Assembly: GCA_900755095.1 (NCBI GenBank)
Contig: CAAEFE010000082.1
Span: 1-46,210, forward strand
DNA length: 46,210 nucleotides
Direction: 5' to 3'
DNA from: an uncultured Bacteroides sp.
GTDB lineage: Bacteria; Bacteroidota; Bacteroidia; Bacteroidales; Bacteroidaceae
Position numbers and translations under genes: made by a program. Of this stretch, positions 25,657-35,081 are shown piece after piece. Positions within the stretch are counted from its first letter, which is position 1; each line of letters begins with the position of its first letter. The notes below the pieces were generated by a model that was given only the letters and a program-made list of their open reading frames with translations, did no database searches and had not been told where the DNA came from.

Positions 25657-26535
25657 TCAAGAAAAAAGCTCCCTTATTTTGATCACAACATCCATATTCT
25701 GCGAATCAAATTTTCGAGCAAACAAATGCTCTGTTTCTAATAAATATTGCAAATCCTCCATTTTCCAAACATAAGGATTCCCCCGTTCCCAATCAATTGC
25801 ACGAAGTCCGGCATTCAACTGCTCACTACCTGGATAAATATGACTCCGCCTTTCTGAGTTCCACAATATAGATTGAAGAAATATTTCGTCACCACAGCAA
25901 ACATTTTTAAAACGCCTTAAAATAAAAGACTTTTGGGCTAATATAATTGTTAGCAACTCATGCGTAATACTAACCCAATTGGAACCCTTTTTAAATTCAA
26001 TTTCTTTAGGTCGGTTATAATGGAAGAAATCCTGCAACTTTAAAAAGCTTATTCGAAGAGATTGTACTTGCTTTTTAAAAATACGAGGTGGAATTTTATA
26101 ATAACGACAGAACAAATGATATTTAAAAACCTTTCTTTCGAGATCTTTTAAATTAGCCTCACCACAAGAGTAAGGCACAAACTCATACCCCTTATTTTTC
26201 TCGAAGAAATGATGGATATAGTCTTGTGACTTTATCGGCAAATCGACTCCTGACAACAAATGATAATAATCATAAGGACCTTTCATACTGGCTGTCTCAA
26301 GTAACAACAGTTCAGCCTTTACCACACTAATATCACCCCATCTTACGTCAAGACGTTGCTCAAGTACAAAAAGACGAGCTTTTGCAAGCCGAAATAAATC
26401 TTGCTCTAAAGGTCCGAGCACGACTTTCTTATCAATATGCAGATATATATCATTCCTCCCATCATCAAGCATAGAAAGTAGTATCTTCAATATTTGAAAT
26501 TCATTATGGGCCAGAATTAAAAAAGCATGTCTCAT
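25657..26535 (-). CDS. GT14-like (core-2/I-branching) glycosyltransferase
   Basis: From the ATG at 26535 the product has 292 residues. MRHAFLILAHNEFQILKILLSML and DIYLHIDKKV form the nucleotide-sugar-binding start typical of GT14-like core-2/I-branching N-acetylglucosaminyl- or xylosyltransferase relatives; YYHLLSGVDLPIKSQDYIHHFF and KGSNWVSITHELLTIIL, then CCGDEIFLQSILWNS complete the pattern. There is no membrane anchor from this start. The open frame reaches 26625, but a promoter box at 26570-26577 lies inside that extension, so the shorter start is preferred. It is divergent from the plus-strand DegT operon. Confidence 0.85.
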   Translation of the reverse strand: MRHAFLILAHNEFQILKILLSMLDDGRNDIYLHIDKKVVLGPLEQDLFRLAKARLFVLEQRLDVRWGDISVVKAELLLLETASMKGPYDYYHLLSGVDLPIKSQDYIHHFFEKNKGYEFVPYSCGEANLKDLERKVFKYHLFCRYYKIPPRIFKKQVQSLRISFLKLQDFFHYNRPKEIEFKKGSNWVSITHELLTIILAQKSFILRRFKNVCCGDEIFLQSILWNSERRSHIYPGSEQLNAGLRAIDWERGNPYVWKMEDLQYLLETEHLFARKFDSQNMDVVIKIRELFS

Positions 26536-26569
26536 TACCTTTGCATCATTAAATAAGTTCATTATCATG

Positions 26570-26600
26570 CAAAGATACAACAGATAGAATTCCAATACAA
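26570..26600 (-). promoter_or_regulatory. Putative promoter for the GT14-like gene
   Basis: TATCTTTG on the minus strand (26570-26577) with TTG 20 bp upstream (26598-26600). Predicted start near 26560, about 25 nt before the ATG at 26535. It is back to back with the plus-strand promoter at 26631-26660. Confidence 0.65.
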
Positions 26601-26630
26601 CAATAGTTAGATAAATTCCAAACATATATT

Positions 26631-26660
26631 TTGATAAGTATTGGAATCTATCTATCTTTG
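26631..26660 (+). promoter_or_regulatory. Putative promoter for the DegT-aminotransferase operon
   Basis: TTG (26631-26633) and TATCTTTG (26653-26660) are 19 bp apart. Predicted start near 26667 gives a leader of about 110 nt before the ATG at 26780. No UpxY-type antiterminator gene accompanies it. Confidence 0.65.
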
Positions 26661-26779
26661 TGAAATTTAAGTCTTAAATCATTAAATTGGAGCTGACACC
26701 CGATTCTTAATGGAGACAAAGACAATAACGTCATTAACCTAAACAACTATTATATAGACCAATAATATCCATAATTACA

Positions 26780-27889
26780 ATGATAGATAAACCTATATAT
26801 GTGACTTCCCCCCTACTGCCTTCTTTGGAAGATTTTACTTTCTTATTAAAAGAAATATGGGAAAGCAAAATGCTGACAAATAATGGCAACTTCCACCAAA
26901 AGCTAGAAGAGGAATTAGCTAAGTATCTTAAAGTTCCCTATCTCAGTTTGTTTACGAACGGAACTCTACCTTTAATAACCGCTTTACAAGCAATGAGAAT
27001 TACCGGTGAAGTGATAACTACTCCCTTTAGCTTTGTAGCAACAACACATTCTCTTTGGTGGAATGGAATCAAACCTGTTTTTGTAGACATTGAGCCAGAA
27101 ACCTGTAATCTGGATCCTAGTAAAATAGAAGCGGCCATTACCCCCAGGACTACAGCTATCATGCCTGTACACGTTTACGGGAAGCCTTGTAAAACGAAAG
27201 AGATTCAAGAAATTGCCAATAAATATGGATTAAAAGTCATATATGATGCCGCTCATGCTTTTGGAGTAGAAATAAACGGGGAAAGCATTTTAAACTTTGG
27301 AGATATGGCTACTCTGAGTTTTCATGCAACGAAAGTTTACAATACTTTGGAAGGTGGAGCATTAGTCGTTCATGACGAGCAGACTAAAAAGCGCATCGAC
27401 TATCTAAAGAACTTTGGTTTTGCCAGTGAAACTGAAGTTGTAGCCCCCGGTATTAATAGTAAAGTAGATGAGGTACGCGCTGCATACGGATTACTTAACC
27501 TTAAGCAAGTAGATCATGCAATCAATTCCCGTCGCAAAGTAGCCATAAGATATAGAGATGAACTTCAAGGTGTTAAAGGGATAACCTTTTTCAATGATAT
27601 ACCAGGAGTACGCCACAATTATTCTTATTTCCCAATTTTCATAAATGCTGAAGAATATGGAATGACGCGTGATGAACTTTATTTTAAGATGAAAGAACAT
27701 AATGTATTCGGACGCCGTTATTTCTATCCGCTAATCAGTACATTCTCAACATATCGCGGATTAGATTCTGCTAACCCTGACAATCTGCCAATAGCAACCC
27801 AAATGTCCAATAACGTCATCTGCTTGCCAATGCACCATGCTTTAAGTGAAAATGAAGTCGAGTATATCCTCCAAATTATAAAGAAATAG
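26780..27889 (+). CDS. DegT/DnrJ/EryC1/StrS-family PLP sugar aminotransferase
   Basis: A 369-residue PLP enzyme that transfers an amino group, usually from glutamate, to a nucleotide-linked keto-sugar. The N-terminal LTNNGNFHQKLEEELAKYL and YLSLFTNGTLPLITALQAM, the cofactor aspartate in YDAAHAFGVE (D156), and the Schiff-base lysine in FHATKVYNTLEGG (K185) are present. The VDEVRAAYGLLNL and PLHHALSENEVEYI-like C-terminal parts complete the family. It is the first gene of the operon, followed 1 bp later by the class I aminotransferase. The keto-sugar substrate cannot be read from sequence. Confidence 0.93.
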   Translation: MIDKPIYVTSPLLPSLEDFTFLLKEIWESKMLTNNGNFHQKLEEELAKYLKVPYLSLFTNGTLPLITALQAMRITGEVITTPFSFVATTHSLWWNGIKPVFVDIEPETCNLDPSKIEAAITPRTTAIMPVHVYGKPCKTKEIQEIANKYGLKVIYDAAHAFGVEINGESILNFGDMATLSFHATKVYNTLEGGALVVHDEQTKKRIDYLKNFGFASETEVVAPGINSKVDEVRAAYGLLNLKQVDHAINSRRKVAIRYRDELQGVKGITFFNDIPGVRHNYSYFPIFINAEEYGMTRDELYFKMKEHNVFGRRYFYPLISTFSTYRGLDSANPDNLPIATQMSNNVICLPMHHALSENEVEYILQIIKK

Positions 27890-27890
27890 T

Positions 27891-29051
27891 ATGATACAAT
27901 TATCAGAAATAACAAACTCTATATCCCCTTCCTTAACAAGGCGTCTATTTAATTTGGCCCAAAAATATGACAATGTTATAGACTTCACATTGGGAGACCC
28001 GGATATACATCCACACGATAAAATAAAAGAAGCTGGCTGTAAAGCGATACTGGAAGGTCGTACAAGATACTCCCCTAATGCCGGATTATTAGAATTAAGA
28101 GAAATAATATCTTCCAGATACAAGTTACAATATAATATAGAATACAACCCGACAAATGAGATTATGGTTACAGTTGGGGGAATGGAAGGATTATATTTAA
28201 CCCTGCTAGCCATTCTAAACAGAGGGGATGAAGTCATTATACCAGCTCCATATTGGATAAACTATGTACAGATGGTATGTATGTGTAGTGGAGAGCCCAT
28301 TATCACAGCTCCTGTCAGCACCAATGACTTATCGATATCTATAGAAAATATAAGGAAGGCAATCACTCCTAAAACAAAAGCTATTATTTTAAATACGCCC
28401 AGCAACCCTTCCGGGCGGATAATTTCTGATGACTCCATCCAACAAATAGCACAGATAGCTATTGAGAATGATTTGATAGTAATAACAGATGAGGTATACA
28501 AAACACTACTTTATGATAATGCTCATTTCAAAAGTATTGTTACATGCGACAAGATGAAGGAACGCACTGTTGTTATCAATAGTTTATCAAAAGAATTCTG
28601 TATGACCGGATGGCGTTTGGGTTATATAGCTGCACCTTCAGAGTTAATATCAGTGATGACAATGTTTCAAGAGAACATAGCTGCTTGTGCTCCATTGCCG
28701 TCTCAGTATGCAGCTATAGAAGCACTAAGAAATTCGGAGAAATATTCGGCTGGTATGATTGAGGAATTCACTCTCCGCCGAAATGTTTTATTGGAAGAAG
28801 TTGCCAAAATCAAAACAATAACAGTCGATGCGCCACAAGGAACCTTCTATGCAATGTTAAATATAAAATCTACCGGATTAAAATCTGAGGAGTTCGCATA
28901 TGCCCTTTTAGAAAAAGAACAAGTGGCAGTGGTTCCTGGAATAACTTACGGTGATTGTTGCGAGGATTTTATCCGGATTGCTTTTACATTAGATATATAT
29001 AAAATTAAAGAAGGAATTCAAAGACTTAAGCGATTTGTCGAAAGTTTATAA
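27891..29051 (+). CDS. Class I/II (aspartate-aminotransferase-like) PLP aminotransferase
   Basis: A 386-residue fold-I enzyme of the aspartate aminotransferase superfamily. Visible landmarks are GDPDIHPHDKI, YSPNAGLLELREIISS, the NTPSNPSG loop (about 168-175), ITDEVYKTLLYD (PLP-binding Asp200 and Tyr203), the Schiff-base lysine in SLSKEFCMTGWRLGY (K234), and FIRIAFTL with the carboxylate-binding arginine near the end. An amino-acid-type aminotransferase inside a glycan operon is unusual; together with the ATP-grasp protein it could supply an amino acid for a sugar amide. The ATG follows the previous stop by one base; the next ATG (29053) is one base after its own stop. Confidence 0.92.
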   Translation: MIQLSEITNSISPSLTRRLFNLAQKYDNVIDFTLGDPDIHPHDKIKEAGCKAILEGRTRYSPNAGLLELREIISSRYKLQYNIEYNPTNEIMVTVGGMEGLYLTLLAILNRGDEVIIPAPYWINYVQMVCMCSGEPIITAPVSTNDLSISIENIRKAITPKTKAIILNTPSNPSGRIISDDSIQQIAQIAIENDLIVITDEVYKTLLYDNAHFKSIVTCDKMKERTVVINSLSKEFCMTGWRLGYIAAPSELISVMTMFQENIAACAPLPSQYAAIEALRNSEKYSAGMIEEFTLRRNVLLEEVAKIKTITVDAPQGTFYAMLNIKSTGLKSEEFAYALLEKEQVAVVPGITYGDCCEDFIRIAFTLDIYKIKEGIQRLKRFVESL

Positions 29052-29052
29052 G

Positions 29053-30252
29053 ATGAAAAAAGTTTTAATGCTAGGAGGCTCTTTATATCAGGTCTATGCG
29101 ATTAAAGAAGCTGTAAAAATGGGATATTATGTAATCACCTGCGATTACTTGCCGAATAACCCAGGACATCAGTATGCCCACGAATATTATAATGTCAGCA
29201 CAACAGATAAGGAAGCTGTTTACGAGTTAGCCAAAAGACTTCAAGTAGATGGCGTCGTTGCATATGCTTCAGATCCTGCAGCTCCTACAGCTGCTTATGT
29301 TTGTGAGAAACTAGGATTGCCCACCAGCCCCTATACTTCTGTAGAAATTCTTTCTCAGAAAGACTTATTCAGACGATATCTGGCTGAACATAATTTCAAT
29401 GTTCCCAAATACGTCGGATGTTCTTCATACACGGAGGCTTTGGAACAAATCAAGAATTTAACCCTTCCTGTTATGATAAAGCCTGTCGATTCATCAGGAA
29501 GTAAAGGCATCAATAAACTGACTAACGTAGATCAACTAAAAGACTTTATAGAAGATGCCCTCTCATATTCCCGTGAAAAACGCATTATTATTGAGGAATT
29601 CATAGAGAAGGACGGATATCAGATATCAGGAGATGCCTTTTCCGTAGACGGAATTTTAAAATTCCACTGTTTTGGAAACGAATACTACAGTTCTTCAGTT
29701 GTCAAAGATTTCGCCCCACTTGGTGAATGCTGGCCTTTCCAAATGAAACCTGAAATTATAACAGAACTGGAAAAGGACATACAGCGTCTGATTTCTGAAC
29801 TAAAAATGGGGACAACCGCATATAATGTCGAGGCTATTCTTGGTAAAAACGGGAAATTGTATATACTGGAGTTAGGTGCCAGAAGCGGTGGCAGTTTAAT
29901 ACCTCAGATTACAGAACTGGCAACAGGAGTCAACATGGTTAAATATGTGATAAAAGCAGCTTTGGGAGAAGATTGCTCCGAAATAGAGATGTCACCTGCA
30001 AGGGGATATTGGTCTAATTATATGTTACATAGCAAACAGACCGGACGGTTTAAAGAAATATCATTTGATGAAAACTTTGCAAAAAACAATCTGGTAGATT
30101 GTGTAACAGAACTGAAAAGTGGAGATAATGTTCATGCTTTCCGTGATGCTGGCGATGCATTGGGGACACTTATCCTCAAATATTCTTCGAAAGAAGAAAT
30201 GTTTAATGTTATAGAAAACATGGACCAGTTTGTACATATTATTATTGATTAA
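29053..30252 (+). CDS. ATP-grasp ligase (carboxylate-amine ligase-like)
   Basis: From the ATG at 29053 the product is 399 residues; an upstream TTG at 29035 is less likely. The N-terminal pre-ATP-grasp domain starts VLMLGGSLYQVYAI. The ATP-grasp core has PVMIKPVDSSGSKGINKL (lysine and glycine-rich loop), IIIEEFIEKDGYQISGDAF, and LYILELGARSGGSLIP with the Mg-binding Glu/Asn-type pair. The family joins a carboxylate to an amine via an acyl phosphate. In this operon it could attach an amino acid or other acid to an amino sugar. The GNAT gene follows after 3 bp. Confidence 0.9.
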   Translation: MKKVLMLGGSLYQVYAIKEAVKMGYYVITCDYLPNNPGHQYAHEYYNVSTTDKEAVYELAKRLQVDGVVAYASDPAAPTAAYVCEKLGLPTSPYTSVEILSQKDLFRRYLAEHNFNVPKYVGCSSYTEALEQIKNLTLPVMIKPVDSSGSKGINKLTNVDQLKDFIEDALSYSREKRIIIEEFIEKDGYQISGDAFSVDGILKFHCFGNEYYSSSVVKDFAPLGECWPFQMKPEIITELEKDIQRLISELKMGTTAYNVEAILGKNGKLYILELGARSGGSLIPQITELATGVNMVKYVIKAALGEDCSEIEMSPARGYWSNYMLHSKQTGRFKEISFDENFAKNNLVDCVTELKSGDNVHAFRDAGDALGTLILKYSSKEEMFNVIENMDQFVHIIID

Positions 30253-30255
30253 AAT

Positions 30256-30699
30256 ATGAGCATAACAATCCATACAGAACCTCTAGCATATACCGAATTC
30301 AGGGATTTTATCATATCCTCTGCAAACTGGTTTGTTCCTTCTCTGTTACAGATGCCCAACCTGGATGAATGGATATTAAAAATGTACCATAACGGCTCTA
30401 TGTACTATACTATTTCCGGATCTAACATTATATCTTTAATTGTTGGCTATTACAATAGAGAAGAGAGATTTTTATATATACCCTATGTCTGTGTAAACCC
30501 TGACCATCAAGGTCATGGGATCTCTAAAAAAACAATTAATTATATCATAGAACATCTTTCTACGGACATTCAGGAGATATTGCTTGAAGTTAGAAAAGAC
30601 AATAACAATGCACTTCATGCATATCATAAAATGGGATTTTATGAGGCTGAGGATAGGGATGAGAAGTATTTAATGAAGAAAGAGGTACACAAAAGTTAA
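30256..30699 (+). CDS. GNAT-family N-acyltransferase
   Basis: A 147-residue GCN5-related acetyltransferase. The acetyl-CoA-binding motif A lies in FLYIPYVCVNPDHQGHGISKKTI (Q/RxxGxG/A type, about 72-95), and VRKDNNNALHAYHKMGFYEAE is the characteristic C-terminal motif B. It is soluble and would N-acylate an amine from acyl-CoA. It is cotranscribed with the ATP-grasp and aminotransferase genes, suggesting it acts on the same amino sugar or on the transferred amino acid. Substrate not determined. Confidence 0.9.
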   Translation: MSITIHTEPLAYTEFRDFIISSANWFVPSLLQMPNLDEWILKMYHNGSMYYTISGSNIISLIVGYYNREERFLYIPYVCVNPDHQGHGISKKTINYIIEHLSTDIQEILLEVRKDNNNALHAYHKMGFYEAEDRDEKYLMKKEVHKS

Positions 30700-30705
30700 T
30701 ATTGA

Positions 30706-31686
30706 ATGAAAGATATAGCAAATACTCCATTAGTAAGTATAATTTGTAGCACATATAATCATGGATTATATATATCCCAGTGTCTAGATGGTTTTCTAAT
30801 GCAAAAGACCAATTTTCCATTTGAAATTCTAATCCATGATGATGCATCCACTGATAATACTCCTGATATCATTCGCGAGTACGAGCATAATCACCCTCAA
30901 GTCATAAGACCCATATATCAGAAAGAAAACAAATACTCAAAGAAAGAAGATATCTTTGCCAAATACCAATGCTCACGAGTCAGAGGAAAGTATATTGCAA
31001 TATGCGAAGGAGACGATTATTGGATTGACCCATTAAAACTTCAGAAACAAATCGATTTTCTAGAAAACAATCCTGATTACGGCATGATATATACTACCAG
31101 CAAGGTATATAACCAAAAGAAAGGCAAAATAGAAGAAGATATTATTGGACGGAAATTTAATGGTTATATAGAGTTATTATCCGGAAATTGTATTCCAACC
31201 CTTACATCTTGCATACGCAGTGCCTTAGTAATGGAGTACTTGAAAGAAGTGGAACCCAAGAGCAAAAACTGGCTAATGGGAGACTATCCTATGTGGCTAT
31301 GGATATCATATTATCACAAAATAAAGTTTCTTCCAGAAAGCACTACGGTATACCGTGTCTTAGAAGAATCAGCAAGTCATTCTAATGATATACAGAAATA
31401 TGAAAGATTCATATTATCGACCATTGATATAACTGCATTTTATATCCACAAATTTAATACTCCATTAACAGAGCCATACTTACGATCCTTAAGTTGCTTT
31501 TACTATGATCTATACGATAAGTATATGTGTCTGGGCATGTATAAAAAGGCCAGACACTATTCAAAACTCATTAATCCTAGTTATGTATCCGCACGTATGC
31601 GGAGAAGAGTCCGCCGATTCCATCTCAGATTCATTCAGATAAGATTAGCAAAATGGTTCGATATAAAAGGAAAAGAAAGGAAGTAA
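30706..31686 (+). CDS. GT2-family glycosyltransferase
   Basis: A 326-residue inverting GT-A enzyme. The N-terminal half has the GT2 pattern LVSIICSTYNHGLYISQCLDGFL, EILIHDDASTDNTPDII, then the DxD motif in AICEGDDYWIDPLKLQ. The C-terminal half has basic clusters (RMRRRVRRFHLRF) that may touch the membrane. It is the last gene of the plus-strand operon, 6 bp after the GNAT gene, so it may transfer the sugar made by that operon. Its C-terminus converges on the minus-strand GT2 gene with 52 bp between stops. Confidence 0.9.
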   Translation: MKDIANTPLVSIICSTYNHGLYISQCLDGFLMQKTNFPFEILIHDDASTDNTPDIIREYEHNHPQVIRPIYQKENKYSKKEDIFAKYQCSRVRGKYIAICEGDDYWIDPLKLQKQIDFLENNPDYGMIYTTSKVYNQKKGKIEEDIIGRKFNGYIELLSGNCIPTLTSCIRSALVMEYLKEVEPKSKNWLMGDYPMWLWISYYHKIKFLPESTTVYRVLEESASHSNDIQKYERFILSTIDITAFYIHKFNTPLTEPYLRSLSCFYYDLYDKYMCLGMYKKARHYSKLINPSYVSARMRRRVRRFHLRFIQIRLAKWFDIKGKERK

Positions 31687-31734
31687 AAAGGGAAAAAAAC
31701 TATCTAGTGAGATATTAAGTAAATATCCCTTTTT
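31685..31734. terminator. Possible bidirectional terminator between converging GT2 genes
   Basis: AAAAAGGGA (31685-31693) pairs with TCCCTTTTT (31726-31734), with a smaller hairpin GATATT/AATATC inside (31711-31727). It lies between two converging genes and ends in a T run on either strand. The outer stem has only four strong pairs, so the call is weak. Confidence 0.35.
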
Positions 31735-31738
31735 CTAT

Positions 31739-32728
31739 TCACGAATCTCCACCTTTTTTAAACAGGAAATGAGTCAAGTAGTACAAATGCCAATGATAAG
31801 CTATTTTTCTTACCCTCCTGCGATATTTCAATTCATATGTATCTTCAGGCAATGCAGCTATCTCTTTCATTTTCTGCCTCATATCCTTAACAGGTTCTTT
31901 GAATTCTCTCAAATTCACCTTCAAAAGTATCTCCTTAAATATTGTAAGACAAGTCCCAATCAACCTAGTCCTAATTTTAAAAAGATCTTCTTCTTCAAAT
32001 AGAGAGTATTTCTCCATGAATCTCATGCGGGCATATTCTGCCAAAAAATAATGATAAAGATTCATAGGAGACATTGTATGACAGATACTCGTTTGTCGCT
32101 CTACATAATGATAAAAAGGGCTATCTACCCATACAACTTTCTTACATAGAGCAACCCATTCATACATTACAAGTCTGTCTTCATAATTTTTCCCCTCTGG
32201 GAATTGTAATGATGTCAGAAAGCCACTCTTATAAAGCTTTGTACAAGCAGAACAACTAACTTTTTCCATCATCATATCTTGTAATACATTCTTTGGATCT
32301 CGAATAACAATATCTCCAGAATTCCGGTAAGGAGACTCGTTTGGTTTAAATTCATATTCAAGAAGAAAATTACAATATGCAATTTCCGCATCACTTTGTA
32401 CCATTGCATCTAACATTTTCTCAAACATTGCAGGTTCAACATAGTCGTCACTGTCAACAAAACCAATGTAAGGAGCAGAAGCTATACGCATGCCAGCATT
32501 ACGAGCAATAGAGAGTCCAGCTATAGAAAGATGAAGCACTTTAATACGTTTATCAATTTTCGCATATTCATCACATATCTCAGAAGAACCATCAACAGAT
32601 AAATTATCAACCAAGATTATTTCAATCTGCTGTAATGTCTGACTACGTAATGATTCAATACATTTATGCAAATAATCAGCGGTATTATGAACAGGCACTA
32701 TTATACTAACCAAATACTTATTCTCCAC
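31739..32728 (-). CDS. GT2-family glycosyltransferase (paralogue A)
   Basis: A 329-residue GT2 enzyme: VSIIVPVHNTADYLHKCIESLRSQTLQ, IILVDNLSVDGSSEICDEYA, LSIARNAGMRIASAPYIGFVDSDDYVEP. It is a close paralogue of the immediately upstream gene, sharing the NLSxDGSSExCDEYA, SIARNAG/SVARNAG and YIGF(V/I)DSDDY segments and the same length. The start overlaps the upstream stop by 11 bp. Probably cytoplasmic or peripheral to the inner membrane, adding one sugar to a lipid-linked acceptor. Substrate unknown. Confidence 0.92.
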   Translation of the reverse strand: MENKYLVSIIVPVHNTADYLHKCIESLRSQTLQQIEIILVDNLSVDGSSEICDEYAKIDKRIKVLHLSIAGLSIARNAGMRIASAPYIGFVDSDDYVEPAMFEKMLDAMVQSDAEIAYCNFLLEYEFKPNESPYRNSGDIVIRDPKNVLQDMMMEKVSCSACTKLYKSGFLTSLQFPEGKNYEDRLVMYEWVALCKKVVWVDSPFYHYVERQTSICHTMSPMNLYHYFLAEYARMRFMEKYSLFEEEDLFKIRTRLIGTCLTIFKEILLKVNLREFKEPVKDMRQKMKEIAALPEDTYELKYRRRVRKIAYHWHLYYLTHFLFKKGGDS

Positions 32729-33707
32729 TATTTATCTTTTTAAGTTTAAAATGTATCCAATAATAAATAGGCCAAAAATAAACAATCTTTCTCAGCCGTT
32801 TATAACATTTAATATCAAGTTCCTTTTTAGACAGAGGAATTAATTTCTTCAAATTATTCTTCATATCAACAACATAGGCACGACTTTCGCTAACAGGAAA
32901 AGAACGCATCTCTTTAAAAGTCCTTAAGCAGCTCTTAACAAGGGATGTTTTCATATTATATTGTTCTTCCGTATCGAACAATAGATTATTATTAATAAAC
33001 TCCAAGCGGCAAAATTGCGCTAAAAAGAAATGATAACGTTGTAATGGTGAAATAACATGGCAAATACTAGAGCTTCTTTTTACATAATGATAAAATGCCT
33101 TATCAATCCACACTACTTTTTCAGACTCTAATATCCACTGATGCAAGATAAGACGATCCTCATACATATTATGTATAGGAAATTTTAATGAAGAAAAAAG
33201 TGTCTTCTTAAAGAGTTTCGTACAACAAGAGCTATTCAATCGATCACACATCATATCATACACCACCTCCTTCGAAGATCTTTCACAGACCATACCACTA
33301 TTAGGTTCAAAAGAGTCTATATGCCCGTCGTCATGTTCAATCTGAAAATTGGAATATACCAAATCAACACCATATGAACTAATTGCAGCAAGCAATTCCT
33401 CATACATATTGACGTCAATATAATCATCACTGTCTATAAACCCTATATATGGAGCAGAAGCCATATCAATGCCAGCATTACGAGCTACAGATGCATTAGC
33501 TATCGAAAGATGGATTACTTTTACCCGAGTATCCATACTTGCATATTCATCACATACCTCAGAAGATCCATCAGTTGATAAATTATCTACCAGAATTATC
33601 TCTATATTTTCTAAAGACTGATTCCGTATAGATTCAATACATTTTCGCAAATAATTAACTGTATTATGTACAGGTACAATCACACTTATCAAATAATTAT
33701 TCTCCAT
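32718..33707 (-). CDS. GT2-family glycosyltransferase (paralogue B)
   Basis: A 329-residue GT2 enzyme matching the previous paralogue in order and length: ISVIVPVHNTVNYLRKCIESI, IILVDNLSTDGSSEVCDEYA, ASVARNAGIDMASAPYIGFIDSDDYID. A TATCTTTG box on the minus strand (33736-33743) lies 29 bp upstream of its ATG, so it probably heads a two-gene operon. The gene is divergent from the GT4 gene at 33840. The pair is likely a tandem duplication that has since diverged in acceptor specificity. Confidence 0.92.
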   Translation of the reverse strand: MENNYLISVIVPVHNTVNYLRKCIESIRNQSLENIEIILVDNLSTDGSSEVCDEYASMDTRVKVIHLSIANASVARNAGIDMASAPYIGFIDSDDYIDVNMYEELLAAISSYGVDLVYSNFQIEHDDGHIDSFEPNSGMVCERSSKEVVYDMMCDRLNSSCCTKLFKKTLFSSLKFPIHNMYEDRLILHQWILESEKVVWIDKAFYHYVKRSSSICHVISPLQRYHFFLAQFCRLEFINNNLLFDTEEQYNMKTSLVKSCLRTFKEMRSFPVSESRAYVVDMKNNLKKLIPLSKKELDIKCYKRLRKIVYFWPIYYWIHFKLKKINSGE

Positions 33708-33839
33708 GCATGCTCTCCATTAATAAACTTACGCACAAAGATAGAGAATATAGTATTATCAGTAAAATAAAAACCAGATTTTAAGTTCCCAGGTTATCAT
33801 TAATAATCGTATCTTTGCCGGAAAGCTTATTATATTAAT

Positions 33840-35081
33840 ATGAGTAAGGAAAATATAGCATTTGTTGTTGTACGTTACGGATTAAATATCAATGGAGGAG
33901 CAGAGTATCATTGTAGAATGCTAGCCGAAAGACTCACCAATGATTATAACGTTGAAGTTCTAACTACTTGTGTAGATAATTATAGAACTGGAGAAAATCT
34001 TAAGTTTAAGGAAAAAGAGATTATCAATAAAGTCATTGTTCGCCGTTTTAAAACTAATCCCACTCATCCTGAACTTGAAAACTTTTATAAAAAGAAAGCT
34101 AAACCGGCTTATAAATTAAGACGTTTTTTATACAAATGTCACTTTCTAGCTATTGCTTCTTACTTTTTCCCTGTTTGGCATTTCAAAGAAAAAGAAGAAC
34201 TAGAAGCACTCGGTAGCCAAGTTTTCCATTCTCCGACTCTCTTCAATTTCATAAAAGAAAATAAAAATAATTACAAAGCAATCATCCCTATTACAATAGA
34301 TTATTCTCATGTATATTACACAACTTTATATGCACCAGAAAAGACTATTGTAATCCCTACAATGCATTATCACAAAACTGCATTTCGTTCAACTTTGACA
34401 CAAGTCTTTACAAAGGCAGCCTACATCGCTTTCAACACAACAGCAGAACAAAAACTAGCAAGGAAAATATTTGGTATGCACATGGCACCCCACAGTATTG
34501 TAAGCGTAGGGATAGAGCTAAGTGCTCCATCAGACTGGGCAGTGACCCAAGAAAAGTATAATCTTCCTGATGAATATATGCTCTATGTAGGGAGAGTAGA
34601 CCAAGGCAAACTTAACAATGTGTATACTTATTTCCTCAACTATAAAAAGGTATATCCTAATTCTGATTTAAAGTTTGTTCTTGTAGGCAAACAATATAGT
34701 GATCCTTTTAATCATCCGGATATTATATATACTAATTTTGTTGAAGAACAAGAAAAAACATCAATCATTCAACATGCAAAGATTGTAATCAACCCATCAC
34801 TGTATGAAAGCCTATCACTTATATTACTGGAAGCAATGGCTTTAAAAAAAGCGATGCTGGTCAATGGCAATTGTAATGTATTGAAAGAACATTGCCATAA
34901 AAGTAATAATGCTGCTTTATACTACACTAATGAAAAAAGTTTCATTGATAAGCTTCATATGCTAGATTCTTCTACCAATCTTAGATTAGAGATGGGAGAA
35001 AAAGGATATTCTTATGTTAACAGTAATTACGACTGGAACATAATAATGAATAAACTAAAGCATGTTATCGAAAATATATAA
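33840..35081 (+). CDS. GT4-family glycosyltransferase (paralogue 1)
   Basis: A 413-residue retaining GT-B enzyme. The N-terminal FVVVRYGLNINGGAEYHCRMLAERL forms the acceptor-side start. The C-terminal domain has YMLYVGRVDQGKLNNV and the donor-binding E(x7)E-like stretch INPSLYESLSLILLEAMALKKAML. It is one of three paralogues (33840, 35086, 36353) with nearly the same length. A TATCTTTG box at 33810-33817 is its likely -7 element. It converges tail to tail with its paralogue, with only 4 bp between stop codons. Confidence 0.92.
   Translation: MSKENIAFVVVRYGLNINGGAEYHCRMLAERLTNDYNVEVLTTCVDNYRTGENLKFKEKEIINKVIVRRFKTNPTHPELENFYKKKAKPAYKLRRFLYKCHFLAIASYFFPVWHFKEKEELEALGSQVFHSPTLFNFIKENKNNYKAIIPITIDYSHVYYTTLYAPEKTIVIPTMHYHKTAFRSTLTQVFTKAAYIAFNTTAEQKLARKIFGMHMAPHSIVSVGIELSAPSDWAVTQEKYNLPDEYMLYVGRVDQGKLNNVYTYFLNYKKVYPNSDLKFVLVGKQYSDPFNHPDIIYTNFVEEQEKTSIIQHAKIVINPSLYESLSLILLEAMALKKAMLVNGNCNVLKEHCHKSNNAALYYTNEKSFIDKLHMLDSSTNLRLEMGEKGYSYVNSNYDWNIIMNKLKHVIENI

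Noticed and set aside
33708..33839. Invertible promoter between the GT2 and GT4 genes
   Set aside because: Divergent promoter-like boxes are present but I see no paired inverted repeats of the kind used by invertase-controlled capsule promoters.
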